Made by a program: the position numbers and the translations under genes. A stretch of 44,697 nucleotides of DNA. Origin: Clostridia bacterium. Lineage in GTDB: Bacteria; Bacillota; DSM-521; Neomoorellales; SLTJ01. Location of the stretch: assembly GCA_024653205.1 (NCBI GenBank), contig JANLFO010000020.1, forward strand, positions 1 through 44,697, in the 5' to 3' direction. Below the pieces are notes generated by a model. That model was not told the DNA's origin. It searched no databases and saw only the letters and a list, made by a program, of their open reading frames with translations. This document shows positions 7,243-14,954 of this stretch, piece after piece (the first letter of the stretch is position 1; each line of letters starts with the position of its first letter).

Positions 7243-9190
7243 CCGTCTCTCCACCCCCCGTCCCGATTGGAACCGTTCGCATACGGACGCGACGCCGACC
7301 GCTATCAGACAGCCTGACCGTCTCCTGAAGCCGGTCACGAAACCCCTTCTTGGCTGCCGGCACGTGGGAGAAGCCCTCCAGCAGCGAAAGAAGAGGCACC
7401 TGACGAACCGGGACAACTTTCATCATCGTTCCGTTTTCCCGGTCGACCAGTCGCACCCGCACGGTTCGGGCCGACCAATTGTTAACTACAATCTGGATTA
7501 TCACGCTTATCTCCTGGTAATCACTCCGTGGCAGCTTGTTGGGAACCGCCTCTGCTACCTCCCGGTGAGCGACATATAACCTGACCGGGTTCCCACCGAA
7601 TAGGCGGGACACGTCAAGGCCCAGTCCCAGGGTCCCCTCGTGGTCGCTAATCCTGTCCCTTAGGCTCGACCAGGAGACGTCCGGTTCATCTTCGGTCGGA
7701 CCGGCCAAGAGATGGATCAATAGAAGCACAAGAGGGGTTAGTACAGGTCTGTCTGCCAAGAGGTAGTACCAACCTTTCCGCAACAATGAGCGCGATGATC
7801 GGACGCGTTCGACCCACCGAACCAGAGGCAATACGCCCTCCCGGCCTTGCGTTATATCAAGCATTTCCGGAAACCGGCCGAAGAAACACGCCGTTTCTGT
7901 CCCCTTGCTTGGGACAAACCATTCCACCGCCTCTGCCAAGAGCGCCCTGGCACACGGCAAATAGGGTAGAAGAAAGGACAAAACCGGGCTATCCGGCAGG
8001 CATACCCTCCGCAAGAGCCTCCAAAATGTCGCCTGGTAAAGGCGTTTCCAGAACAGATCCGCAGGCAATTTCTTCTCGGTGGGGGATTCCGAAGCAAAGA
8101 GTCTTAGGTCCGACTCCAAACCCAAAAACGCGTTGGCCCCAAGGTCCTCCGGATTGGGCGACACACCGAAGGACTGAGCGAAGGCGCTCAAAATTTGGGT
8201 TTGGCTGAAGGAGAGTGTGGGATCGTAGGCAGCGATGAAAGGAGCATTCACCTTATTCCACACGCCCTGCTCGCCATTAGTCGCGTCGGACGAAGCAGTA
8301 GACTGAGCCCGCTGGGCAAATTCTTCGCAGACCTGCATAGCCGTGTAACGGACCTGCGGCTCCTCACTACCAAAACCGGAAAAGAGGAGAGTGCGCGAGC
8401 GCAACCGGTCGCGAAAGAGATCGCGCGCCCAACCGCGGTGGCGCCAATCCTGCAGGTCTTTTTCTGTTAACATCACCACCCGCGGGTCTTGCCCGTTACG
8501 AAGCCCGGTGGCACAGCCGTTAATCTTATACACCTTTAGGCAACGTTTAAGCGTGCTATCTCCGATGAACTTCCGCCCACCATTTTTCCGGTAGCCCTCT
8601 AAATCAGCTATGGCCAGGGCAGGAGCTTCCCTTTGGTCAGCTTCACTAGACCCAAACGTATCCTGGTACGCCTGCTCAATGCAGGTGTCGTAGTTGGTGG
8701 TAATGACCTCATCAATGACGCCTTCCCGTACCAGAAATGCCAGGTAATAATGCGCATCGGCGGGCTCCACGTTGGCGAATTCGGGTATATTCAAAATCTC
8801 AAAGACAAGCTTGCCCCTTCTCGAATAGCTATCCCGGTTTCCATCAACGCAGGACCATTCCCAAAGCTCACAGAGCTTATCAAAGGATAGATCCTTATTG
8901 CGAAGCTCCTCCGCTACGACGCAGGAAGCCCGGTGTGGGCAGGAAGTCTCCCTGCACCTGGCTTCAAGTGCGCGCATGACGCGCTGTCGCATGCACCCTG
9001 TGTTGGTAAGACCGCAGATGCCACCACGGTGTTTAGCCCCGTTAGAAACGCCGGCACCGATAAAGGGCACCACCATTCCCTCAAGAACTCGTTCCAACAA
9101 ACGCTCAAACGCCGCCTTCGGGTCTCTACCCATAACCACCACCGCTGACACCCAGCCTAGGGAGGCACCTACCCAATTTTGCCTTACCAA
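7217..9190 (-). CDS. SIR2-like protein with long C-terminal region
   Basis: Numbered from the TTG at 9190 (657 residues). The N-terminal ~290 residues form a SIR2-type NAD-binding fold: PFIGAGVSNGA (43-53), TTNYDTC (164-170), a YKINGCA stretch (221-227) where most relatives have KLHG, and LLFSGFGSEEP (268-278). Five Cys residues between 59 and 90 (C59, C66, C79, C84, C90) form a possible zinc or Fe-S insertion. The C-terminal ~350 residues are unassigned. SIR2 domains in defence islands usually deplete NAD. Here the catalytic His position appears to be Asn, so activity is uncertain. An ATG at residue 20 (9133) is an alternative start; the TTG has GGGAGGGG close upstream. First gene of the three-gene operon. 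The 265 bases upstream hold no gene. Confidence 0.85.
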   Translation of the reverse strand: MVRQNWVGASLGWVSAVVVMGRDPKAAFERLLERVLEGMVVPFIGAGVSNGAKHRGGICGLTNTGCMRQRVMRALEARCRETSCPHRASCVVAEELRNKDLSFDKLCELWEWSCVDGNRDSYSRRGKLVFEILNIPEFANVEPADAHYYLAFLVREGVIDEVITTNYDTCIEQAYQDTFGSSEADQREAPALAIADLEGYRKNGGRKFIGDSTLKRCLKVYKINGCATGLRNGQDPRVVMLTEKDLQDWRHRGWARDLFRDRLRSRTLLFSGFGSEEPQVRYTAMQVCEEFAQRAQSTASSDATNGEQGVWNKVNAPFIAAYDPTLSFSQTQILSAFAQSFGVSPNPEDLGANAFLGLESDLRLFASESPTEKKLPADLFWKRLYQATFWRLLRRVCLPDSPVLSFLLPYLPCARALLAEAVEWFVPSKGTETACFFGRFPEMLDITQGREGVLPLVRWVERVRSSRSLLRKGWYYLLADRPVLTPLVLLLIHLLAGPTEDEPDVSWSSLRDRISDHEGTLGLGLDVSRLFGGNPVRLYVAHREVAEAVPNKLPRSDYQEISVIIQIVVNNWSARTVRVRLVDRENGTMMKVVPVRQVPLLSLLEGFSHVPAAKKGFRDRLQETVRLSDSGRRRVRMRTVPIGTGGGETGDQQWVRR

Positions 9191-9455
9191 GACCCCTCCC
9201 GCCCATTAGCCGGGCCAACCCGACCCACGGTAAGCGCACACAGGACGTTGCCCCCGGGTCACCGGGGCTCCACGCCCTAGCAAGCCTCATGCTAGTACAC
9301 CCTAATTCTACAAAATCATCTCAACTCCTCCCTGATCAGCATTTTTTTGCCATATCTTGAGCTAATTGCTGGGTTGAAGGCAGCGCAAGCCCCAATCGAC
9401 GAATGCTCTACCGTGCGGGGATCCAAACAACGCCACTTGAGAACCAAGGGGTTAT

Positions 9456-10744
9456 CTATGCGGATTGCCAGCCGGAGGAACGGCGCCAGTAGTCCCGGAA
9501 AAGTACCAGCAACACCGACACCATCAGCCCCAGAACCCCTGCCACCGCAGCGTTAAGGGGAATTCGCGGCGAGACCGGTTCGGCCGGCCCAGCCTCGGAA
9601 ATATGCATCACCTGTATTTCCCCAAGCCGCATGGAACTGGAGACGCGGGCCTCTTCCGCCTTGGTGAAGAAGCTCTCGTAGTGGTTCCGGAGGAGCTCCA
9701 CCTTTTGGACCAGCTTGTCCTGCTCTGCTTGCTTTACCGCTAATTCCGACTGAAGCCGGCTCAGATCCTTCTCCAACTGCCCTATCTGGTGGAGCAGGTT
9801 CTCGCGTTCCTGGCCGAGCTGGGCCTTGAGCAGTTCTCCCATGGCCAGCTCCTGGCTCAGCGCGAGGTACACCGGGTTAAGCTCCTCGCTCTCCACCTGA
9901 AGCCCCGCCACCTGCTCCCCGACCTCCCCGTTTTGCTGACCGGCCAGAACCAGCATGGTGGGGTTTTTCAAGAGGGACTGCTTGGTGGTGAGAGTACGGG
10001 GGGTAGCGGCCAACCGGCTCCTGGCAGCCTCCAGCCTCTTGAGCACGCTTTCCCGCTGCAACTCATTCTCCGCCAGCCGCTTGCGGAAGTCGGCCACAAG
10101 CTCCAGTTTAGCCTCCACTTCCTTCTGCAATTGCACCACACCCCGGGGCTGGGACAGGAAATCGGTATACTCCTTGGTCGCCTCGACAAGCTTCTGCTCC
10201 TCCACCCTTATCTGCTCCCGGATGAAGTCCGCCGCGCGGCCGATCTGCTGCCCGAGGGTAAGGTCTATGAAAGCGATGAACTCCCGGCTAACGGTATCAG
10301 CAATTTGTCTGACCAGCTCAGGGTCGGGACCGGTCACCGCCACGTCGATTAGGTTGCTGTCCTTGATCGTTTTGGCTTCAATAGCTTTACGCAGCTCTTC
10401 CTCGGTGTAGCCCCGCTCCTCCAGTCCGAGCTTTTGCATGACGTTGCGCAAGACTACCGGATTGGTAACTTGCGCCCGCAAGGTCTCCAGGGTCATTTGC
10501 GGGTACTGTCCGGCCGCCTTTCAGCAGCTCCTCCACCGAGCGGGGCTCCGCCCGATCTGCGGCAGGTTAACCAGGAGCATGGCCGAAGCGATATACTTAG
10601 GAGTGACGAGAAAGGCGCTGACCAGCACCGCCCCCACCACCGCCAGCGCCGTAATGCCCAGGATCAGCCACTTCCCCCGCAGCACTACTTCCAGCAGGGC
10701 AGGTCGATTTCGTCATCGGGCTCCGGGCGCCAACCGGTTTCCAT
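9456..10744 (-). pseudogene. Wzz-like chain-length determinant, frameshifted
   Basis: The polysaccharide co-polymerase (Wzz/GumC type) controls glycan length from the inner face of the membrane. The ATG at 10744 has GGGGAGG upstream and opens METGWRPEPDDEIDL. The first membrane helix (KWLILGITALAVVGAVLVS) then appears in another frame, EPRSVEELLKGG in a third, and the long part MTLETLRAQVTNPVVL to the end in a fourth segment from about 10500. That part has the long coiled coil and the second membrane helix (AAVAGVLGLMVSVLLVLF, preceded by Pro-rich SPRIPLN). At least three frame changes lie within 250 bases (near 10705, 10552 and 10505). Either the gene is broken or this stretch has sequencing errors; the 346-residue C-terminal part alone lacks one membrane anchor. 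Confidence 0.8.
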
Positions 10745-10837
10745 ACTATGTAACCTCCCCCTCGATTGCTAGTTAAGTGCCCCAAGCTCACCGGAAAGGC
10801 TGCTTCGACATGGGCCAGCCGAATCCTGCTCAGTTCC

Positions 10838-10893
10838 GTCACCGTTATCTGTTCGGCCTCCGCTTTCCTTGAGGGCTACAAACAGTGGGAAAA
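10838..10893 (+). pseudogene. fragment of an AbrB-linked PIN toxin 3' end
   Basis: On the plus strand this reads VTVICSASAFLEGYKQWEN, matching the C-terminus of the PIN toxin at 1979-2410 (TVICSASAFLERYKQWE). Only this tail is present. It abuts, in opposite orientation, the broken end of the PIN relic at 10890-11233, so it marks a rearrangement junction. Confidence 0.75.
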
Positions 10894-11233
10894 TCGCATC
10901 CGGCGTTCGGAATGCGGTACCTGGCCCGGATCTCGGCGCGGGTGACGGCGGCTTCCGCGGTGAAAGGGACAATTACCAAGGCTGGGATAAGAGCACAGGA
11001 GGGCCTTGTATTCCTCGCAAACGTCTTCCCTGCCCAAGGACTTGGGCCGCACTAAAATCTCGGCCAGAGTTAGCGCCGACGTCACGGCGCGGAAGCGCCC
11101 CTCTTCCAAGGGGCGAAAAAGGTCTTGTTTGAGCTCTACGGCCCACGGCCCGCCCTCCAGGTAATAGATAAAGCAGTTGGTGTCGAGGGCGACTACGCCG
11201 TGAGCCTCCAGGACGGTCGCTAGCCTTCCCACG
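10890..11233 (-). pseudogene. PIN toxin relic, frameshifted and 3'-truncated
   Basis: A GTG near 11233 overlaps the AbrB gene. The N-terminal part reads VVALDTNCFIYYLEG and continues to EEYKALLCSYPSL. After a frame change it resumes as VIVPFTAEAAVTRAEIRARY, and after a second as RTPDAI, the conserved motif before the last helices of PIN domains. The gene then stops at the 17-bp TACAAACAGTGGGAA-type junction. Two frame changes and loss of the C-terminal third make it inactive. It was the partner of the AbrB protein at 11220-11471. Confidence 0.75.
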
Positions 11234-11471
11234 ACCGCCGTTCCTCCCGCACGTAAGCGTCGGGAGCCACGCCCTGCCACAGGTCGCGGTGCAGACCCAT
11301 AAGCCGATCAGCGAAGCTCCTGGGCTTGGGGACGACGACCGCCGCATTCCCGTTCACCGTGACCAGCACCTCGTCCCCCTCGGAGAGACCCAGGGCTTTT
11401 CTGACCCGGGCCGGGAGAACCATCTGGCAGCGCGGGCCAAGTCTTACCGATTCCACTATGATGTCAGGCAT
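11220..11471 (-). CDS. AbrB/MazE-type antitoxin (partner toxin broken)
   Basis: An 83-residue AbrB-family protein: VRLGPRCQMVLPARVRKALGL then EGDEVLVTVNG in the N-terminal half, and a Trp/Arg-containing tail (DLWQGVAPDAYVREERRSW). The ATG has GGAGG about 9 bases upstream. The GQITIP hallmark is replaced by CQMVLP, within the family range. The downstream PIN gene is disrupted, so this antitoxin may persist alone. The 230 bases between this gene and the transferase gene at 11703 hold no gene I can support. Confidence 0.78.
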   Translation of the reverse strand: MPDIIVESVRLGPRCQMVLPARVRKALGLSEGDEVLVTVNGNAAVVVPKPRSFADRLMGLHRDLWQGVAPDAYVREERRSWEG

Positions 11472-11702
11472 TCTTCATCATCCTCCAACTCCAGCCGTCT
11501 TCTTCATAATGATTCTCCCGGCCCGCACCTGCCAAGTAGTCCGCCGCGGTATTCCTCCCCGACCTCGTCCTAGCCGACGTGGTGTGGACCCACCATGATT
11601 TCGACCGAGTACCCGCGCACCAGGGCTTCCTTGAGGGTGGTCGCCACATAAAAACGGCAGAGCGACGCTCCTGCGGCCCGCGCCAGCGCCGCCCAGCCGA
11701 AA

Positions 11703-12707
11703 CTAGAGGCGGGCGTACAGCAGAATTGCCAACAACCCAAACACCGCCTCAATGCCCATGAGGGTAAGCACCAGGTCCCGCTCCCTGATGCCGCCGGAAA
11801 GCTTAATAATCCACTGGCAGAGGCCCACCGGGTGGGAGTTGGGGCAGTAAAGCTTGCCGTCCGCCGGGTTGTACTCGCCCCACCATCCCTTGCTGGGCAG
11901 GCGGTTGGCCGCCTTTATCACGAAATCGAAGGCGTAAGGGATGATCACCACCGCCCCGGCGGCCTCGAAGTTGCCCACGATGCTGGCCGCGGCCAGTATG
12001 GCCCCAATGGAAAGCGTGCCCACGTCGCCCACGAAAATTTTGGCCGGGTACCAGTTGTACACCAGCACCCCGGCCAGGGCCCCCGCCGCGGCCAAAAGGA
12101 TAACCAGGGCCGTGACCTCGCCCAGGGACCAGGCGATAGCCGCGAGTGACCCCGCGGCCACCAGGCCCATGCCCGCCTCAAGGCCGTTGAACCCGGCCAG
12201 CATGTTCACCCCGTTGGCCGCGCCCGTCACCCCGGCGGGGATGAGCAGTAGAGGGTACAGAAGGCCGAACTCCACCCGGCCGATTAAGGGGATCTGCATT
12301 TCGGTGTGGCCGGCGCGCACCGCCGCCAGCGGCAGAGCGGCCAAGATAGGGAGGAGCGCCTTCACCCCCTGGCGCAGCCCGGCCAGGTCGTCCACCACAC
12401 CGATCAGGCCGCTTAAGAGCACCGTGGAGAGGCAGGCCAAAAGCAGCACCGGGTCCGCCTCGGGAAGGGTGCCTAAGAAGCTTGTCCCACCCAAGGCCAG
12501 AAGCACCCCGGCCCCGAACCCGGCCACTACGGCCAGCCCGCCCATCTCCGGCACCTCGGGCCGGTCCGGCTTATTCATGTCCCGGCCCACGATGCCGTTT
12601 CGGGCCAGACGAACGGAGAGGCTGCGGGCGGCCAAGAGCGAGACTGCCAGAGAAGCTACCAGAACCGCAACAGGCAACCTCCGCCTCTCCTCTCCAATTG
12701 AGGCCAT
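11703..12707 (-). CDS. GPT-type sugar-1-phosphate transferase (archaeal-like family 4)
   Basis: An integral membrane enzyme that moves a HexNAc-1-phosphate (usually GlcNAc-1-P) from UDP-sugar to a polyprenyl phosphate, the first step of lipid-linked glycan assembly. Motifs: DMNKPDRPEVPEMGGL near the N-terminus, GVVDDL (catalytic Asp pair), NGVNMLAGFNGLEAGMG, and YNWYPAKIFVGDVGTLSIG. About ten hydrophobic helices. DMNKP/EMGG and the wording of the last two motifs recall the archaeal/eukaryotic GPT branch more than bacterial WecA/MraY. The start is uncertain: the ATG at 12707 begins MASIGEERRRLPV, while an in-frame TTG at 12734 gives nine additional residues. Confidence 0.85.
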   Translation of the reverse strand: MASIGEERRRLPVAVLVASLAVSLLAARSLSVRLARNGIVGRDMNKPDRPEVPEMGGLAVVAGFGAGVLLALGGTSFLGTLPEADPVLLLACLSTVLLSGLIGVVDDLAGLRQGVKALLPILAALPLAAVRAGHTEMQIPLIGRVEFGLLYPLLLIPAGVTGAANGVNMLAGFNGLEAGMGLVAAGSLAAIAWSLGEVTALVILLAAAGALAGVLVYNWYPAKIFVGDVGTLSIGAILAAASIVGNFEAAGAVVIIPYAFDFVIKAANRLPSKGWWGEYNPADGKLYCPNSHPVGLCQWIIKLSGGIRERDLVLTLMGIEAVFGLLAILLYARL

Positions 12708-12744
12708 GCGCGACAGGCGCGGCCCCGGGCTCAAAACGAGTGCG

Positions 12745-12762
12745 CTAGAACTTTTCTAGAAC
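12745..12762. repeat. two CTAGAAC copies 11 bp apart
   Basis: CTAGAAC occurs at 12745-12751 and 12756-12762, with an 8-bp palindrome TTCTAGAA (12754-12761). It lies just upstream of the transferase gene. One helical-turn spacing could indicate a regulator site; this is weak evidence. Confidence 0.3.
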
Positions 12763-12973
12763 GGGCACGGGAATCCTGCTCCTGGCGCCGCGATTCCGGC
12801 TGGCACGGACGGTGTCTATACAGGCGCCCCGGTCTGAGGTGCCGTTTCACTACCCCTACGCGGTATCCCGGGCTGAGGCCCCCGGAGGAAAAATGGATAC
12901 CAGAACCGGGCGGTGGCCAGCCGCTCCCGCGCCAGGGCGTCGCCTCCCACGCCGCGGCCGACTGTGCCTCACG

Positions 12974-13504
12974 TTAGGGCAGTAGCTCCAGGGCTTCGGC
13001 AAAGGTAGGCTTATAAAGAGAGAAGTGTTTGCGGTCGTAGGTAAACACCCGCCGCAGCCGATGTCGTTCGCAAACGGCAAAGCAAGTGGCGTCCACGAAT
13101 CCGAAGCCTGCGTCCCGGTACTTCCTTTGGATGTCGAGCGCCAGCAGCAGGTCCTCCCTTTCCAAAGGCAACACTTCGAAGACCCCTTCACCAACCGCCA
13201 CCCACAGCCGGTCGGCGTAGTAGATGCCCAGCCTGGCCCACCAGGGCGTAAAGGGCGCCGGTGTCCACCAGTACCACCGCAGCGCCTCCTTGAGAACCTC
13301 CTCGGCCTCCTCGGAAGTGCGGCCGTCCTTCGGGCCCTCGGCAATGCCCACGATAGAAAAGTAATCAACGCCGGCCTTTTCCTCAAGGTAGGCCCGCAGC
13401 GTCTCCCGTATGACTTCCGACATCCTCTTGCCGGACCGGGCCGCCACTTTCTTCACCACCCCAGGCGAAATCTCTCTCATCCGCAATCCCTCCGTCCGGT
13501 TCAA
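12974..13504 (-). pseudogene. RHH antitoxin fused to an internally deleted PIN toxin
   Basis: One open frame of 176 codons. Residues about 8-75 are a ribbon-helix-helix antitoxin (MREISPGVVKKVAARSGKR, then MSEVIRETLRAYLEE). The last ~85 residues are the second half of a PIN toxin (GFGFVDATCFAVCERH, RRVFTYDRKHFS). Between them, in a different frame, the true PIN start is still visible (VVLVDTGALYALVG). An internal deletion of roughly 50 codons in the toxin has therefore joined the antitoxin frame to the toxin C-terminus and lost the first catalytic Asp. The result is probably non-toxic, though it could still bind the operator. Confidence 0.72.
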
Positions 13505-13528
13505 AACTGAGACGGTGCCTACGCTCCT

Positions 13529-13547
13529 TGCTCGGTAATACTCCTCC
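13529..13547 (+). repeat. 19-bp direct repeat, copy 1
   Basis: TGCTCGGTAATACTCCTCC, identical to 14283-14301. The copies flank the HTH/RelE cassette. The right copy lies in an IS3-like fragment (codons EEYYRA on the minus strand). Confidence 0.85.
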
Positions 13548-13584
13548 CCCCCAAAATAAAAATGCCGTTGGATACCTCCTTCGT

Positions 13585-13836
13585 CTACCGGTAAGCCTCC
13601 CGCCTATGCCTTACCCGTAGGACGTAGAGGATACCTTGCTCCCGGTCTAGCCGCAGGATGACCCTCCAGTCCCCCACCCTCAGCCGCCACATATCTTGGC
13701 TGCCTTTGAGCTTCTTTAGGTCTGCCGCCTGGGGGTAGCTCAAAAGTCTGTCCAGGGCGGCTTTAATGCGCCTTTGGGTCTTCTTCTCCAGCTCGGCCAG
13801 GTCTTTTTGGGCCGGCTCGGTCACCTCAAGCCTCAT
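13585..13836 (-). CDS. RelE/ParE-family toxin
   Basis: An 83-residue RelE-fold protein: LEVTEPAQKDLAELEKKTQRR at the N-terminus, then LKKLKGSQDMWRLRVGDWRVILR, and the C-terminal strand ILYVLRVRHRREAYR. Basic residues in the last strand are typical of ribosome-dependent RelE mRNases, although ParE-type gyrase toxins have the same fold. Its ATG overlaps the HTH gene's stop by 4 bases. The length is normal for the family and nothing looks broken. Confidence 0.88.
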   Translation of the reverse strand: MRLEVTEPAQKDLAELEKKTQRRIKAALDRLLSYPQAADLKKLKGSQDMWRLRVGDWRVILRLDREQGILYVLRVRHRREAYR

Positions 13837-14183
13837 AGCCCCATTTCCCTTTTGACCTGCTCCCAGGGCTTGGTCTTCCCCTGGGCTATCGCCTTCTCCG
13901 CTTCGGCTACGGCTTTTCTGTCCTCCTCGGTTAACGGCTCATCATCTTCTGGGGCCTTCTCCAGGGCGTGAAGCACGGGGTCTAAGAAGGCCTCCAAATC
14001 CCGCTCCCTTATCCGCCAGAGCCTTCCCGCCCTGACCCCCTTGAGCTTTCCTTGCCGCAACCACTCCCGGATACTCTTGGGGCTTACGGCCAGGCGCTCC
14101 GCCGCCTCTTCCGGGGTCAAAAGCCTGTCCACCTCATGCCACCTCCTGATGCAGAGCTCCCTTCTGCGTCCCTTTCTAGCCAT
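13833..14183 (-). CDS. HTH antitoxin of the RelE module
   Basis: A 116-residue protein with an excisionase-like HTH (LLTPEEAAERLAVSPKSIR, then EWLRQGKLKGVRAGRLWRI) and an acidic-to-basic C-terminal tail (TEEDRKAVAEAEKAIAQGK, then WEQVKREMGL), probably the toxin-binding arm. A GTG before DRLLTPEE is an alternative start. Cotranscribed with relE by a 4-base overlap. Confidence 0.8.
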   Translation of the reverse strand: MARKGRRRELCIRRWHEVDRLLTPEEAAERLAVSPKSIREWLRQGKLKGVRAGRLWRIRERDLEAFLDPVLHALEKAPEDDEPLTEEDRKAVAEAEKAIAQGKTKPWEQVKREMGL

Positions 14184-14240
14184 ATCATAACCTTTGCTTC
14201 CTTCTTCGTCAATACCGGTCTGGCCCCCCAGTTTTGGACA

Positions 14241-14303
14241 TCAAGCCACAAAGGATCTAGCGCTGGTTTGGTTGGCTAAGAATGCTCGGTAATACTCCTC
14301 CGG
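14241..14303 (-). mobile_element. C-terminal scrap of an IS3-like transposase
   Basis: Minus-strand codons PEEYYRAFLANQ... end in TGA at 14243-14241, followed by TGTCCAAAACTGGGGGG, wording typical of the end of integrase-type transposase genes and the adjoining IS terminus. Only about 20 codons remain, so assignment is tentative. Confidence 0.4.
14283..14301 (+). repeat. 19-bp direct repeat, copy 2
   Basis: Second copy of the repeat at 13529-13547, on the far side of the HTH/RelE cassette. Confidence 0.85.
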
Positions 14304-14318
14304 AGCTAGGTCAGCACC

Positions 14319-14402
14319 GAAAACGAGCGACTGAAGCGGCTTCTGGCCGAGAAGGAGCTAGAACTGGCCATCCTGCGGGAACTGAGAGAGCGGGTAAACG
14401 CC
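14319..14402 (+). mobile_element. C-terminal scrap of an IS3-type OrfA
   Basis: Plus-strand codons read ENERLKRLLAEKELELAILR then ELRERVNA, the leucine-zipper end typical of IS3-family OrfA proteins. No HTH half, OrfB or terminal repeats are present. The rest of 14403-14597 contains no gene I can support. The divergent orientation relative to the fragment at 14241 shows that at least two IS remnants meet here. Confidence 0.6.
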
Positions 14403-14597
14403 CGGTATAGCCGACAATGTCGCAATGGTGGACAGTGCCTGCGCAATGCGGCCGTCACGCTTGTGTATCACCAATTTTCTGTGTGTTGGTTCCGGGTTGG
14501 GCACGACATGGTGCGTCTTCCGTGGCATCCTACGACGTAGTAAATCGCCGCGCGACATCTGCCAAGCGTTCTCAAGATGGGTGAGGTGGCGAGCCTT

Positions 14598-14954
14598 TTA
14601 GCGTACTCCCTTCCAACCTTCAGCCTCTGCAATGTTTTCGATTTGCTCTTTCAGCAACGGAAGATCATACTGAACAATCTCCCATACGATTTCAAGATCA
14701 ACGCCAAAGTACTCGTGAACGATACGGTTCCTTAATCCAACAATATGGGCCCACGGTACTTGAGGGTATCTGTTACGTAATTCCTCAGAAAGATTACGGC
14801 TTGCCTCTCCGATTATCTCCAGGCGCCGGATCACCGCGTCCTGCAACAACGACGTTTGCAGGAATTGCTCTTTTGACACCTCCGCCAAGTAATCCTGGAT
14901 CCGACCGATAGCCTCAACGACGTGCTGCAGATAAACGCGATCATCCTTCTTCAT
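14598..14954 (-). CDS. hepT: HepT-like HEPN ribonuclease toxin (DUF86)
   Basis: A 118-residue HEPN protein of the DUF86 type. It opens MKKDDRVYLQHVVEAIGRI; the central helix reads RRLEIIGEASRNLSEE, and the catalytic RX4H motif is RNRIVHEYFGVD near the C-terminal third. HepT toxins are RNases inactivated by adenylylation by their MntA partner. The ATG at 14954 fits the family start and overlaps the upstream nucleotidyltransferase gene by 14 bases. Confidence 0.88.
   Translation of the reverse strand: MKKDDRVYLQHVVEAIGRIQDYLAEVSKEQFLQTSLLQDAVIRRLEIIGEASRNLSEELRNRYPQVPWAHIVGLRNRIVHEYFGVDLEIVWEIVQYDLPLLKEQIENIAEAEGWKGVR

Noticed and set aside
9262-9300. CTAGCA...TGCTAG hairpin upstream of the SIR2 operon as a terminator
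   Set aside because: A 6-bp AT/GC stem without a T-run on either side; it could be an operator, but there is no supporting evidence.
11570-11752. 60-residue minus-strand frame containing FYVATTLKEALVRGYSVEIM
   Set aside because: It looks partly coding, but I recognise no family, its first part is antisense to nothing and overlaps the transferase end, and no Shine-Dalgarno is visible. Left unannotated.
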